From positions 310,001-374,000 of the forward strand of contig NZ_MBTA01000012.1 in assembly GCF_003609575.1 (NCBI RefSeq): 64,000 nucleotides of DNA, written 5' to 3'. Positions 33,859 to 43,295 of this stretch are shown here, in pieces. The translations under genes and the position numbers were made by a program. This DNA is from Pelobium manganitolerans. GTDB taxonomy: Bacteria; Bacteroidota; Bacteroidia; Sphingobacteriales; Sphingobacteriaceae. Each line of letters begins with the position of its first letter. Positions within the stretch are counted from its first letter, which is position 1. The notes beneath the pieces were generated by a model that had not been told where the DNA came from, did no database searches, and was given only the letters and a program-made list of their open reading frames with translations.

Positions 33859-34875
33859 TTAAGCGTGGTTCTGCAAATCAAAAACCTCGGCTAACAACTC
33901 ATAAGAGCGGAACCGGTCTTCAGCATTTTCTGTGAAAGTGGAGATAATGATTTCATCGGTATCAAAATCATCGCACAGTTTTTCTATCTGTTGCTTCATC
34001 TGCGCTGGTGTGCCCACTGCCATCCGTTGCCGGTTAAACAGAATGCGTTGCTGTTCTTGCGCATCGTACAGCTCGTCTTTTATGTCGTCGTAACCGTAAA
34101 TTTGGTCAAACTTTCCCCGCTCAAAGCTCAAAAGGCGATAGTCCATCAAAGCTTGCGCGCGTTTTACTTTTTCTTCATCATCGCTACAGAAAGCGAAAAT
34201 GCCCACGCTGGTTTGGGGCTCATTAAGTTCTGCGGAGGGTTTAAACTGTTTTTTGTAGTTGGCAATTGCGTTGGCACAACCCACCGGATTTATAAATTGG
34301 GCAAATGATAGCGCCATGCCAAAATGCGCCGCAATAAGTGCACTTTCGCCGCTTGATGTTAAAATCCATAAATCGGGATTGGTATTTACAATCGGAATTG
34401 CGCTAACCTTTACTTCACTAATACCTTCTAGAGGCTCATCGTTTAGCAGCTGCTGTAAATCGCGCAGTTGTTGTATATAATCTTTTGGTGCAAACTGGTT
34501 AGACGGGTTTAGCAGATGAGCAGTTAAACGATCTGTCCCCGGGGCACGTCCCATGCCTAAATCTATGCGGTTTGGATAAAGGCCTTCCAAAACTTTAAAA
34601 TTTTCTGCCACTCTAAAAGTGCTGTGGTTAGGCATCATCATACCTCCAGAACCTAATCTAATCCGCTCGGTTTCTGCACCTAATCGCGCTATCATAATTT
34701 CTGGCGATCCACTTGCCAAGGTTTTTGAGTTGTGATGCTCGCTTAGCCAATAACGGGTATAGCCCAACCTATCGGTAAGCTTGGCCAGCTGTATGCTTTC
34801 CTGCAAAGATTCGCTGGCGTTACTTCCTTTACGGATGGGTGTTTGGTCAAGTACACTAAGTTTTATCTTTCTCAT
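33859..34875 (-). CDS. LLM-class flavin-dependent oxidoreductase (luciferase-like)
   Basis: A 338-residue TIM-barrel protein of the bacterial luciferase family. Typical segments are LGYTRYWLSEHHNSKTLASG, IRLGSGGMMMPNHS, RIDLGMGRAPGTD and QFINPVGCA. It probably uses FMNH2, and no function beyond the family is evident. It is the YhbW/YceB-like monooxygenase type. Single gene with its own terminator. Confidence 0.92.
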   Translation of the reverse strand: MRKIKLSVLDQTPIRKGSNASESLQESIQLAKLTDRLGYTRYWLSEHHNSKTLASGSPEIMIARLGAETERIRLGSGGMMMPNHSTFRVAENFKVLEGLYPNRIDLGMGRAPGTDRLTAHLLNPSNQFAPKDYIQQLRDLQQLLNDEPLEGISEVKVSAIPIVNTNPDLWILTSSGESALIAAHFGMALSFAQFINPVGCANAIANYKKQFKPSAELNEPQTSVGIFAFCSDDEEKVKRAQALMDYRLLSFERGKFDQIYGYDDIKDELYDAQEQQRILFNRQRMAVGTPAQMKQQIEKLCDDFDTDEIIISTFTENAEDRFRSYELLAEVFDLQNHA

Positions 34876-34910
34876 GATAGAAAATCTATTAATTAAATTG
34901 AAGAAATTAA

Positions 34911-34949
34911 AAAAAAATCCCGCCCTAAAAATGCTAGAGCGGGATTTTT
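34911..34949 (-). terminator. terminator of dnaK
   Basis: AAAAATCCCGC (34913-34923) and GCGGGATTTTT (34939-34949) pair across a 15-nt loop that can itself fold (CTA/TAG). On the minus strand it is followed by T-runs. Confidence 0.85.
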
Positions 34950-34988
34950 GATGGGAGCCAAATTTTGCTCTTGTGTTGTAAACGATGC

Positions 34989-36905
34989 TTATTTTTTGTC
35001 TTCGTCTTTCACTTCTTCAAAGTCAACATCGGTAACATCATCTGCAGCGCCGCTAGCCTCGCCACCGGCTTCTCCTTGCGGAGCACCTTGCGCGCCTGCG
35101 TCTTGCGTTGCTTTGTACATATCTTCCGATGCGGCAGCCCAAGCCGTGTTCAATTTTTCTGAAGCAGCGTCTATATCGGCAAAGTTTTTAGAAGCATGTG
35201 CATCTTTTAAAGACTTAAGCGCTTCTTCAATCGTGCCTTTTTTGTCTGCCGGAATTTTGTCTCCGTACTCTTTCAGTTGTTTTTCGGTAGAGAAAATCAA
35301 AGCATCAGCGGTATTAATTTTGTCTGCTTCTTCCTTAGCAGCTTTATCCGCTTCAGCATTTTTCTCTGCCTCTTCCTTCATTTTCTTGATTTCGTCATCA
35401 GAAAGACCAGAAGATGCTTCGATTCTGATTTTTTGCTCTTTGCCGGTAGCTTTATCTTTAGCACCCACGTGCAAAATACCGTTGGCGTCAATATCAAAAG
35501 TTACTTCAATTTGAGGCACGCCACGCGGTGCAGGTGGTATTCCGTCTAAGTGGAAACGACCGATGGTACGGTTGTCTTTCGCCATTGGACGCTCACCTTG
35601 CAAAATGTGGATTTCCACAGAAGGTTGGTTGTCTGATGCGGTAGAGAAAGTTTCCGATTTTTTTGATGGGATGGTGGTGTTAGCTTCAATTAGCTTGGTC
35701 ATTACGCCACCCATTGTTTCGATACCTAAAGACAGCGGGGTAACATCTAATAACAATACGTCTTTTACCTCGCCGGTTAATACACCGCCTTGGATAGCTG
35801 CACCAATTGCTACAACTTCATCTGGGTTTACACCTTTTGAAGGCGCTTTACCGAAGAATTTCTCAACAGCCTCTTGGATAGCTGGAACACGTGTAGATCC
35901 ACCTACCAAGATAATTTCGTCGATATCTGAAGTACTTAAACCTGCATTTTTTAATGCTGATTTACATGGATCGATAGTTCTTTTGATTAAATCTGCTGCT
36001 AAAGATTCAAATTTAGCGCGTGATAAAGAACGAACCAAGTGCTTAGGCCCGCTAGCATCAGCGGTAATGTAAGGCAAGTTAATTTCTGTAGCAGTTGAAC
36101 TAGAAAGCTCGATTTTCGCTTTTTCGGCAGCTTCTTTTAAACGTTGCAGGGCCATCGGATCTTTGTGCAAATCCATGCCGTTTTCGTTTTTAAACTCATC
36201 TGCTAACCAATCGATAATTACTTGGTCAAAGTCATCACCACCTAAGTGGGTATCACCATCAGTAGATTTTACTTCGAAAACGCCGTCGCCTAATTCTAAG
36301 ATAGAAACGTCGTGTGTACCGCCGCCGCAGTCAAACACCACAATTTTCATATCCTTATTGGTTTTATCTAAACCATAAGCAAGAGCGGCAGCAGTTGGCT
36401 CGTTAATAATACGGCGTACCTTTAAACCTGCAATTTCACCAGCTTCTTTTGTAGCTTGGCGTTGGGCATCGTTAAAATAAGCCGGAACGGTAATAACTGC
36501 TTCAGAAACCTCGGATCCTAAGAAATCTTCAGCAGTTTTCTTCATTTTTTGAAGAATCATTGCCGAAATTTCTTGTGGTGTGTATTTACGGTCGTCAATT
36601 TCAACCCGAGGTGTATTGTTATCGCCTTTAACAACTTTATATGGCACTCTGCCAACTTCTTTAGAAACTTCATCGAAGCTAGCGCCCATGAAACGCTTAA
36701 TAGAGTAAATAGTCTTGGTTGGGTTGGTGATGGCCTGGCGTTTCGCAGGATCGCCAACTTTACGTTCGCCACCTTCTACAAACGCTACGATAGATGGGGT
36801 GGTACGCTTGCCTTCGCTGTTAGCAATAACAACAGGCTCGTTACCCTCCATCACAGACACGCAGGAGTTAGTGGTTCCCAAGTCGATTCCGATAATTTTT
36901 GACAT
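34989..36905 (-). CDS. dnaK: chaperone DnaK (Hsp70)
   Basis: A 638-residue Hsp70. The ATPase domain starts [18 protein letters not shown], with phosphate motifs [14 protein letters not shown] and [14 protein letters not shown]. The substrate domain contains [15 protein letters not shown], and the C-terminal lid is helical with an acidic tail ending [12 protein letters not shown]. Neither dnaJ nor grpE is adjacent. Upstream there is a -24/-12-like promoter and repeated TGRCAGA words (listed separately). Confidence 0.98.
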   Translation of the reverse strand: MSKIIGIDLGTTNSCVSVMEGNEPVVIANSEGKRTTPSIVAFVEGGERKVGDPAKRQAITNPTKTIYSIKRFMGASFDEVSKEVGRVPYKVVKGDNNTPRVEIDDRKYTPQEISAMILQKMKKTAEDFLGSEVSEAVITVPAYFNDAQRQATKEAGEIAGLKVRRIINEPTAAALAYGLDKTNKDMKIVVFDCGGGTHDVSILELGDGVFEVKSTDGDTHLGGDDFDQVIIDWLADEFKNENGMDLHKDPMALQRLKEAAEKAKIELSSSTATEINLPYITADASGPKHLVRSLSRAKFESLAADLIKRTIDPCKSALKNAGLSTSDIDEIILVGGSTRVPAIQEAVEKFFGKAPSKGVNPDEVVAIGAAIQGGVLTGEVKDVLLLDVTPLSLGIETMGGVMTKLIEANTTIPSKKSETFSTASDNQPSVEIHILQGERPMAKDNRTIGRFHLDGIPPAPRGVPQIEVTFDIDANGILHVGAKDKATGKEQKIRIEASSGLSDDEIKKMKEEAEKNAEADKAAKEEADKINTADALIFSTEKQLKEYGDKIPADKKGTIEEALKSLKDAHASKNFADIDAASEKLNTAWAAASEDMYKATQDAGAQGAPQGEAGGEASGAADDVTDVDFEEVKDEDKK

Positions 36906-36949
36906 GATGTATGTGATTTAAATTTTATGAACAATTTGTAACTGTTGTG

Positions 36950-36971
36950 TTGGCAACAAGCGCTGTGCCAA
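36950..36971 (-). promoter_or_regulatory. sigma-54-like (-24/-12) promoter or TTGGCA-TGCCAA operator of dnaK
   Basis: Read on the minus strand, TTGGCACAGCGCTTGTTG has GG and GT 10 nt apart, close to the YTGGCAC-N5-TTGC pattern of sigma-54 promoters. It lies about 45 bp before the dnaK start. The same stretch is also an inverted repeat TTGGCA-N10-TGCCAA (36950-36955, 36966-36971) that could be a repressor site. It is not a CIRCE element. Confidence 0.5.
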
Positions 36972-36979
36972 TATGGCTA

Positions 36980-37055
36980 TGGCAGAATGTGAGCGAAGCT
37001 GACAGAATATTTTGTTTAAAAGCGTCAGTTTTGTTGGAATTGGAGGTGACAGATT
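36980..37055. promoter_or_regulatory. three TGRCAGA repeats upstream of the dnaK promoter
   Basis: TGGCAGAAT (36980-36988), TGACAGAAT (37000-37008) and TGACAGATT (37047-37055). The first two are 20 bp apart, close to two helical turns, as activator sites would be. Confidence 0.4.
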
Positions 37056-37112
37056 GTCGGTTGGCTGCTGGAGATAGACTCTTATCTAGTCAGTGTTTTT
37101 CTGGGAAATTAG

Positions 37113-37147
37113 TTTTCGGCAGGCTTGTTTTACTTTTTTTATCTTTG
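37113..37147 (+). promoter_or_regulatory. promoter of the phnA-like gene
   Basis: TTTTCGG (37113-37119), 20 nt, then TATCTTTG (37140-37147), a perfect -7 box 17 bp before the start codon. Confidence 0.45.
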
Positions 37148-37164
37148 CTATTTAAAATTAACAG

Positions 37165-37506
37165 ATGAGCGAGCTAATAAATTGCCCAAAATGTGAGTCG
37201 GAATATACCTATCCGGATCAAAACAAAATGGTTTGTTCCCAATGTTTTTATGAATGGGAACCCTCTGAAGAAACAGTTGAAAGTGAGGCCACTGATAAAG
37301 TTTTGGATGCCAACGGAAATGAGCTGGCCAACGGTGATGCTGTTATTGTGATTAAAGATTTGCCGGTGAAAGGCGCACCTAAACCAGTAAAAGCAGGCAC
37401 CAAAGTTAAAAACATCAGGCTAACGGATGGTGACCACAATATCTCGTGCAAAATAGAAGGCTTTGGCGCAATGGGGTTAAAATCGGAGTTTGTAAGGAAG
37501 GCTTAA
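37165..37506 (+). CDS. PhnA/YjdM-type zinc ribbon protein
   Basis: A 113-residue cytosolic protein with an N-terminal zinc ribbon [19 protein letters not shown] followed by SQC (two CxxC knuckles) and a C-terminal SH3-like PhnA domain ([34 protein letters not shown]). The family is named from alkylphosphonate genes but is not itself a phosphonate enzyme in most bacteria; function is unknown. It is convergent with a small lipoprotein gene. Confidence 0.9.
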   Translation: MSELINCPKCESEYTYPDQNKMVCSQCFYEWEPSEETVESEATDKVLDANGNELANGDAVIVIKDLPVKGAPKPVKAGTKVKNIRLTDGDHNISCKIEGFGAMGLKSEFVRKA

Positions 37507-37515
37507 GTAAAACAA

Positions 37516-37538
37516 GAAGTCGGGGATTGCCCGACTTC
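37516..37538. terminator. hairpin between the phnA-like gene and the lipoprotein gene
   Basis: GAAGTCGGG and CCCGACTTC pair perfectly around GATTG, 9 bp after the phnA-like stop. No T-run on either side, so it may act as a weak bidirectional terminator. Confidence 0.6.
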
Positions 37539-37541
37539 CAA

Positions 37542-37838
37542 TCAATTGCAAGTAAATTCTTTCATTAGAAGCTCGTATTGGCTTTTTACCGGAGCCATCT
37601 GCGGACAATCTTTTACTTTATTGATAATGGCGGTTAATGTGTTTTTTACGTTGGTGCAATTTGCCGGCGTTGGCGAAGTACTGTATTTTGTTACCGCAGC
37701 TTGATAGGCATTAACATCATCTACAATAGAAGCCGAAACGTTTGAGCAATTGATTGCTGATTCTTTTTCTTTGCCACAACCAAGCGTTGCAAAGGCCATC
37801 AATACACACAGGCCAAGTTTTAGATAGTTTTTTTTCAT
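37542..37838 (-). CDS. small periplasmic lipoprotein
   Basis: A 98-residue protein with lipoprotein signal MKKNYLKLGLCVLMAFATLGC (lipobox ATLGC, Cys21). The mature part is helical and has four further cysteines, which could form two disulphides: one at 31, one near 61 in NCTNVKNTL, one in KDCPQM and one second to last. I do not recognise the family. Single gene, upstream of and divergent from the rpsL operon. Confidence 0.75.
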   Translation of the reverse strand: MKKNYLKLGLCVLMAFATLGCGKEKESAINCSNVSASIVDDVNAYQAAVTKYSTSPTPANCTNVKNTLTAIINKVKDCPQMAPVKSQYELLMKEFTCN

Positions 37839-38021
37839 CTCATTTTGGGTTATGTTATTCCCAAATATCCACTCCTATTGAACACATATATATACGCATA
37901 ATTACGTATATTTTTGCCGAGGACTTTGACAGCGTGTTTGCTTTTGCTTCATTGAGCCTTGGTTACCTCAAAGGCTTTAGATTGTTTTGGTAAGACTTAT
38001 TAAAAAAATCTCCTCAACCTG

Positions 38022-38052
38022 TTGATTCTCAAAAAATAAAATTCTACTTTTG
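38022..38052 (+). promoter_or_regulatory. promoter of the rpsL operon
   Basis: TTG (38022-38024), 20 nt, TACTTTTG (38045-38052): a full match to the Bacteroidota -33/-7 pattern, 80 bp before rpsL. The long AT-rich leader fits a ribosomal protein operon. Confidence 0.7.
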
Positions 38053-38132
38053 CAGTCCTTTTGCTTGGGCTTGTTATATGCTCATGTTCAAAGGATTAAT
38101 AATTAACAAAAAAACAATTTAAAGAAAGCTTA

Positions 38133-38546
38133 ATGCCAACCATTCAACAATTAGTTAGGAAAGGTAGAGTAGCTCTGGTGGATAAGAGTAAGTCCCCAGC
38201 GTTGGACAGCTGTCCACAGCGAAGAGGCGTATGTACACGTGTATATACTACTACCCCTAAAAAACCAAACTCAGCAATGCGTAAAGTAGCTCGTGTACGT
38301 TTAACTAACGGAAAAGAGATTAACGCTTACATTCCTGGGGAAGGTCACAACTTACAAGAACACTCTATTGTGTTAGTACGTGGTGGAAGAGTAAAAGATT
38401 TACCTGGAGTACGTTACCACATTGTTCGTGGTGCTTTAGATACTGCGGGTGTGGCAGGCAGAAATCAACGTCGTTCTAAATACGGTACTAAGAGACCTAA
38501 ACCAGGACAAGCAGCAGCTGCGCCAGCAAAAGGCAAAAAGAAATAA
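38133..38546 (+). CDS. rpsL: 30S ribosomal protein S12
   Basis: A 137-residue decoding-centre protein. The sequence [12 protein letters not shown], the segment [20 protein letters not shown] and the loop [14 protein letters not shown] are invariant S12 features. K42 of the TPKKPNS loop, the usual streptomycin-resistance position, is wild type. The C-terminal tail is extended and Ala/Lys-rich, common in Bacteroidota. First gene of the str operon. Confidence 0.98.
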   Translation: MPTIQQLVRKGRVALVDKSKSPALDSCPQRRGVCTRVYTTTPKKPNSAMRKVARVRLTNGKEINAYIPGEGHNLQEHSIVLVRGGRVKDLPGVRYHIVRGALDTAGVAGRNQRRSKYGTKRPKPGQAAAAPAKGKKK

Positions 38547-38565
38547 TTAAACGGAGGACAAGACA

Positions 38566-39033
38566 ATGAGAAAATCGAAACCAAAAAAGAGAATTATCCT
38601 GCCTGATCCGAAGTTTAACGACGTGATGGTGACCAGATTTGTAAATAACATGATGTACGATGGAAAAAAATCTATCGCGTACAGCATTTTTTACGACGCT
38701 ATTGACATTGTAGAAAACAAAACCAGCGAAAACGGGTTGGAGCAATGGAAAAAGGCGCTTAACAATATTATGCCTGCCGTAGAGGTTAAATCTAGACGTG
38801 TTGGTGGTGCAAACTTCCAGGTGCCAACCGAGGTTAGACCAGAGCGTAAAATTGCTTTAGGGATGAAATGGTTGATTAGCTACAGCAGAAAACGTGGCGA
38901 AAAAACCATGACCGAGAAATTAGCCGGCGAAATTATCTCTGCTGCTAAAGGCGAGGGTGCTGCGGTTAAAAAGAAAGAAGATACCCACAAAATGGCGGAA
39001 GCTAACAAAGCTTTCTCTCACTTTAGATTCTAG
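38566..39033 (+). CDS. rpsG: 30S ribosomal protein S7
   Basis: A 155-residue primary 16S rRNA binding protein. Segments such as [40 protein letters not shown] and [15 protein letters not shown] match S7. It lies 19 bp after rpsL, and a GGAGG sequence precedes its start, which is uncommon in this genome. Confidence 0.98.
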   Translation: MRKSKPKKRIILPDPKFNDVMVTRFVNNMMYDGKKSIAYSIFYDAIDIVENKTSENGLEQWKKALNNIMPAVEVKSRRVGGANFQVPTEVRPERKIALGMKWLISYSRKRGEKTMTEKLAGEIISAAKGEGAAVKKKEDTHKMAEANKAFSHFRF

Positions 39034-39131
39034 AAAATTAAATGATTGAATGATAGAATTTTGAATGATTGAATGCCTTGCAAAAGGTATTCGATCATTC
39101 TTTCCTTCACCCATTCATTAATTAAAAAATT

Positions 39132-41237
39132 ATGGCAAGAGATTTAAAATACACAAGAAATATTGGTATTGCCGCGCACATTGATGCCGGTAAAACTACC
39201 ACTACAGAGCGGATTTTGTTCTACTCTGGTGTAAACCACAAACTCGGCGAAACGCATGAAGGTTCTGCAACCACAGACTGGATGGCGCAAGAGCAAGAGC
39301 GTGGTATTACCATTACTTCGGCGGCGGTAACCGTTAACTGGAATTACCGTGGCAACAAATATCACATGAACATTATTGATACCCCGGGACACGTGGATTT
39401 TACCGTTGAGGTAAACAGATCTTTACGTGTTTTAGACGGTTTGGTGTTCTTGTTTTCTGCGGTTGACGGTGTTGAGCCTCAATCTGAGACTAACTGGAGG
39501 TTAGCTAACAACTACAACGTTCCTCGTTTGGGATTCGTTAATAAAATGGACCGTGCCGGTGCAGATTTCCTAAAAGTTGTGAAACAAGTTAAAGATATGC
39601 TTGGTTCTAACGCTATTCCTTTACAAATTCCTATCGGTTCTGAAGACGCTTTTAAAGGTGTTGTAGATTTGATCAACTGGAGAGGTATTGTTTGGAATAC
39701 CGAAGATAAAGGGATGACCTTTACCGAAGTTCCTATTCCGGATGATTTGGTAGAAGAGGCGACTGAGTGGAGAGAAAAATTATTAGAGGCCGTTGCTGAT
39801 TACGATGAGTCTTTAATGGAGAAATTCTTTGACGCTCCAGATACCATTACAGAGCGTGAAGTGCTTGACGCTTTACGTAAAGCCACTTTGGATGGTAAAA
39901 TTGTTCCTATGGTTTGCGGTTCATCGTTCAAAAACAAAGGTGTACAAACCATGTTGGATTATGTAATGGAATTATTGCCTTCTCCGTTAGATGTAGAAGC
40001 TATTTCTGGTACTAACCCTAAAAATGGTGAAGCAATTGAGCGTAAGCCCGATGTTAAAGAGCCTTTTTCTGCATTAGCGTTTAAAATTGCTACCGACCCA
40101 TTTGTTGGTCGTTTGTGCTTTATCCGCGTGTACTCTGGTAACTTAGAAGCGGGTTCGTACGTTTATAATGCCCGTTCTGAAAATAAAGAACGTATCTCAA
40201 GGATTTTCCAAATGCACGCAAACAAACAGAACCCTATAGAAAATGTAGGTGCTGGTGATATTGCTGCTGTGGTTGGTTTTAAAGATATCAAAACAGGAGA
40301 TACACTTTGTGATGAGAAAAATCCTATTGTCTTAGAGTCAATGGATTTCCCAGATCCGGTTATCGGTTTGGCTATTGAGCCTAAAACCCAGGCAGACGTT
40401 GATAAATTGGGTATTGCTCTTGGTAAATTGGCCGAGGAAGATCCAACTTTCAAAGTTCATACAGATGAGGATTCTGGGCAAACCATTATCCAAGGTATGG
40501 GCGAGTTGCACTTAGATATTTTGATGGACCGTTTAAAACGCGAATTCAAAGTTGAAGTTAACCAGGGTGCTCCTCAGGTTGCTTACAAAGAATCTATCAC
40601 TGCAGAGACTCAACATCGCGAAACTTATAAAAAGCAAACTGGTGGCCGCGGTAAATTTGCGGATATCCAGATTATTATTTCGCCAAACGATGAAGGTAAA
40701 GTAGGTTTAGAGTTTGTAAACGAAATTACCGGTGGTGCTATTCCTCGCGAGTTTATCCCATCTGTACAAAAAGGTTTCGAAAACTCTTTATCAAATGGTG
40801 TATTGGCAGGTTACCCGGTAACAGGTATGAAAGTACGTTTAATTGACGGGTCTTTCCACGCTGTCGATTCAGATGCTTTATCTTTTGAACTAGCTGCACG
40901 TAATGCCTTCCGCGAAGCATTGCCAAAATGCCGTCCGGTGTTAATGGAGCCAATCATGAAAATTGAAGTACTAACTCCAGAAGAAAACATGGGTGACGTT
41001 ATGGGCGATTTAAACCGTCGTCGTGGTCAGTTGCAGGGTATGGATACAAGAGCAGGTGCGCAAGTTATCAAAGCTTTAGTTCCGCTTTCAGAGATGTTTG
41101 GTTATGTAACTCAATTACGTACCATTACATCTGGTAGGGCAACTTCAACCATGGAGTTTGATCATTACGAACCAGCTCCAAAAGGGGTTCAAGAAGAAGT
41201 AATCGCTAAAGTTAAAGGAGCGAAAGCAAACGCATAA
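39132..41237 (+). CDS. fusA: elongation factor G
   Basis: A 701-residue translocation GTPase. G1 is [10 protein letters not shown], the switch 2 region is [12 protein letters not shown], and [10 protein letters not shown] is G4. Domains II-V follow in normal order to a Lys/Ala tail. Translocates tRNA-mRNA on the ribosome. It follows rpsG after 98 bp of ATTCAATGATTG-type low-complexity spacer. Same operon by direction. Confidence 0.98.
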   Translation: MARDLKYTRNIGIAAHIDAGKTTTTERILFYSGVNHKLGETHEGSATTDWMAQEQERGITITSAAVTVNWNYRGNKYHMNIIDTPGHVDFTVEVNRSLRVLDGLVFLFSAVDGVEPQSETNWRLANNYNVPRLGFVNKMDRAGADFLKVVKQVKDMLGSNAIPLQIPIGSEDAFKGVVDLINWRGIVWNTEDKGMTFTEVPIPDDLVEEATEWREKLLEAVADYDESLMEKFFDAPDTITEREVLDALRKATLDGKIVPMVCGSSFKNKGVQTMLDYVMELLPSPLDVEAISGTNPKNGEAIERKPDVKEPFSALAFKIATDPFVGRLCFIRVYSGNLEAGSYVYNARSENKERISRIFQMHANKQNPIENVGAGDIAAVVGFKDIKTGDTLCDEKNPIVLESMDFPDPVIGLAIEPKTQADVDKLGIALGKLAEEDPTFKVHTDEDSGQTIIQGMGELHLDILMDRLKREFKVEVNQGAPQVAYKESITAETQHRETYKKQTGGRGKFADIQIIISPNDEGKVGLEFVNEITGGAIPREFIPSVQKGFENSLSNGVLAGYPVTGMKVRLIDGSFHAVDSDALSFELAARNAFREALPKCRPVLMEPIMKIEVLTPEENMGDVMGDLNRRRGQLQGMDTRAGAQVIKALVPLSEMFGYVTQLRTITSGRATSTMEFDHYEPAPKGVQEEVIAKVKGAKANA

Positions 41238-41381
41238 ACACAGATTTTAATAGATTTTTAAAGGATTACACAGATTAGCCATTATGGATATCTGTGTAAT
41301 TCTGAAATCTGTTAAATCAAACAAAAATAAACCCGTTTCCTGTTATAAATAGCTCTAACAGTGAAGCATAAAACAAAAACA

Positions 41382-41687
41382 ATGAGCCAAAGAATCAGAA
41401 TCAAATTAAAATCTTACGATTACAATTTGGTAGACAAGTCTGCCGAGAAAATCGTAAAAACAGTAAAACCTACTGGTGCAGTGGTAAGCGGTCCAATTCC
41501 TCTTCCTACAGAAAAGAAAATTTACACCGTTTTACGTTCACCACACGTTAACAAAAAAGCAAGAGAGCAATTTCAACTTTGCTCTTACAAAAGATTATTA
41601 GACATTTACAGTGCTTCTGCAAAAACTGTTGACGCGTTGATGAAACTTGAATTACCTTCCGGTGTTGAAGTAGAGATTAAAGTTTGA
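41382..41687 (+). CDS. rpsJ: 30S ribosomal protein S10
   Basis: A 101-residue protein. I chose the ATG of [13 protein letters not shown]; seven in-frame codons upstream are not family-like. S10 motifs [20 protein letters not shown] and the Lys/Arg-rich C-terminal part are intact. It binds 30S and NusB in antitermination. Normally the S10 cluster (rplC, rplD, ...) follows in Bacteroidota, but here a terminator and a Fic gene follow, so the cluster is broken after rpsJ. Confidence 0.96.
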   Translation: MSQRIRIKLKSYDYNLVDKSAEKIVKTVKPTGAVVSGPIPLPTEKKIYTVLRSPHVNKKAREQFQLCSYKRLLDIYSASAKTVDALMKLELPSGVEVEIKV

Positions 41688-41703
41688 TAAAGAAACTTAA
41701 AGT

Positions 41704-41740
41704 AAAAAATCCTTTTTGAAATTCAAAAAGGATTTTTTTT
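41704..41740 (+). terminator. rho-independent terminator after rpsJ
   Basis: AAAAAATCCTTTTTGAA and TTCAAAAAGGATTTTTT form a long perfect stem with a tiny loop and T-run. Confidence 0.9.
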
Positions 41741-41755
41741 GCCGGAAAGAATGAC

Positions 41756-41763
41756 TAAATTTG
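41756..41763 (+). promoter_or_regulatory. -7 box for the HTH-Fic gene
   Basis: TAAATTTG matches TAnnTTTG; 20 nt upstream is TTT (41733-41735), within the T-run of the rpsJ terminator. Start codon is 22 bp downstream. Confidence 0.4.
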
Positions 41764-41785
41764 GCAGGACATAATTTGTCATTTG

Positions 41786-42838
41786 ATGATTGGGGATAAA
41801 ATTAGAGAGAAGCGTATTGATAGCGGTCTACTTATTAGAGAAGTAGCATCATATTTAAATGTCGATGCTTCCCTGGTAAGTAAATTTGAGGCAGGTACAC
41901 GTAAACCTACGCGCGACCAGGTTATAAAATTGGCTACATTTTTAGGCCTGGATGCGCATGAGCTGATTGTGGATTGGTTAAGTAACCAAATAATTGAAGA
42001 TTTGGGGTACAGTGAATTTGCGTTGGAGGTTTTATCTGTTGCCGAAAGCAAGGTTAGGTACGGGGCTAAGAAGGCTATAAAAGAAGAAACTGATGAGCTA
42101 CAGGCGTTGCTAAATCAGATTGATGAATTTAAGACGAAACTGGAGACGCACCGGAATCTTGATAGTTACCGTATTGCGCAGGCGTTAGAGCTTGAATATA
42201 CTTTTGAAAGCAATAGGATAGAAGGAAATACGCTTACCTTGAAAGAGACGGACCTGATTATCAATGAGGGAATCACCATTTCGGGAAAAAGTATGCGAGA
42301 ACATCTGGAAGCTATAAACCATAAAGAAGCGGTTGGTTTTGTGAAAGATTTGGTAGATAAGGATGCTGACTTTGGCGAGCGGGATTTATTGCATTTACAT
42401 GCCTTAATTTTAAAAGGTATAGATGCCCAGAACGCCGGGATATATCGCGATGTACAGGTGATGATAAAAGGAAGCAGGCATTTGCCACCACAGCCTTATT
42501 TGGTGCGTAAGCAGATGGAAGATTTATTTTTTTGGTACCAAACCAACAAAGCGCACTTGCATCCGGTGGTACTGGCTGCCGAATTAAGTGAACGTTTGGT
42601 TACTGTGCATCCTTTTATAGATGGTAATGGCAGAACTTCCCGCCTAGTGATGAATTTAATTTTGCTAAAGCACGGTTATGTGATTGCAAATATTAAGGGT
42701 GATGTTGAGAATCGGATGCGTTATTATCAAAGTTTAGAAAACGCACAGGTTGATAAGCAAAAAACAGACTTTCATTTATTTATTGCACAAGAAGAACTAA
42801 ACGCTTTAAAACGTTATTGCGAGATTTTAGGCATTTGA
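41786..42838 (+). CDS. Fic family protein with N-terminal XRE helix-turn-helix
   Basis: A 350-residue protein (ATG of MIGDKIREKR; a TTG one codon earlier is less likely). Residues 1-60 are an XRE-type HTH (GLLIREVASYLNVDASLVSKF). The Fic part has the inhibitory motif SNRIEG (142-147, S-xxx-E-G) and a complete catalytic motif HPFIDGNGRTSR (275-286). It is thus an autoinhibited AMPylase of the same class as the one at 11180, but with the DNA-binding domain at the other end. It directly follows the rpsJ terminator. Confidence 0.9.
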   Translation: MIGDKIREKRIDSGLLIREVASYLNVDASLVSKFEAGTRKPTRDQVIKLATFLGLDAHELIVDWLSNQIIEDLGYSEFALEVLSVAESKVRYGAKKAIKEETDELQALLNQIDEFKTKLETHRNLDSYRIAQALELEYTFESNRIEGNTLTLKETDLIINEGITISGKSMREHLEAINHKEAVGFVKDLVDKDADFGERDLLHLHALILKGIDAQNAGIYRDVQVMIKGSRHLPPQPYLVRKQMEDLFFWYQTNKAHLHPVVLAAELSERLVTVHPFIDGNGRTSRLVMNLILLKHGYVIANIKGDVENRMRYYQSLENAQVDKQKTDFHLFIAQEELNALKRYCEILGI

Positions 42839-42843
42839 TTAAC

Positions 42844-42879
42844 GTACCTCAAAATTAGGTTTATCTTATTTTGAGGTAC
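42844..42879. terminator. bidirectional hairpin between HTH-Fic and GNAT genes
   Basis: GTACCTCAAAAT (42844-42855) and ATTTTGAGGTAC (42868-42879) pair perfectly across 12 nt. It overlaps the last codons of the GNAT gene. Confidence 0.65.
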
Positions 42880-43295
42880 ATTTTACGATGGATGCCAATT
42901 TCCGGTATCTCAAATTCTTCGCTTATAAATTCAAAACCTAAGGAGAGGTAAAACTTAAACGCTATTTGCCTTGCATTGCACCAAATATATTTTGCGTTTT
43001 TACCGCGCAAATAAACTATCGCGAAATTTAAAAGCTTGTTTCCGATGCCTTTTTCACGATACACTTCTTGGGTTGCCATACCACGTAGCTGGTAGCCCTC
43101 GTACCCGTAATTCGATAAGTTTTGAGAGTGGAAAGTAGCAACAGAAACCAAAAGGTCTTTTTCAAAGTAACCTAAGTGAAAGGCGTTCTCATCATGGTCT
43201 CCGTCAAAAACACAATCTCGGAGGTCTAATTTATTTGCTCGTAGAACCTCTTTTCGCAGGGGCAATGTTTCTGGGGCGCTGATGAATTTAATCAC
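42861..43295 (-). CDS. GNAT family N-acetyltransferase
   Basis: A 144-residue GNAT protein with GTG start, overlapping the 3' end of gap by 8 bp, so co-translated with it. The acetyl-CoA loop is YREKGIGNKLL preceded by LRGMATQEV. C-terminal strand-helix CNARQIAFKFYLSLGFEF is typical. Substrate unknown; the link with gap may only be positional. Confidence 0.85.
   Translation of the reverse strand: MIKFISAPETLPLRKEVLRANKLDLRDCVFDGDHDENAFHLGYFEKDLLVSVATFHSQNLSNYGYEGYQLRGMATQEVYREKGIGNKLLNFAIVYLRGKNAKYIWCNARQIAFKFYLSLGFEFISEEFEIPEIGIHRKMYLKIR

Noticed and set aside
34948-35514. Long open frame antisense to dnaK
   Set aside because: Serine/alanine-rich shadow of the Ala/Glu/Lys-rich DnaK tail with no motif; codon structure belongs to dnaK.
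36950-36971. CIRCE element before dnaK
   Set aside because: The repeat is TTGGCA-N10-TGCCAA, not TTAGCACTC-N9-GAGTGCTAA.
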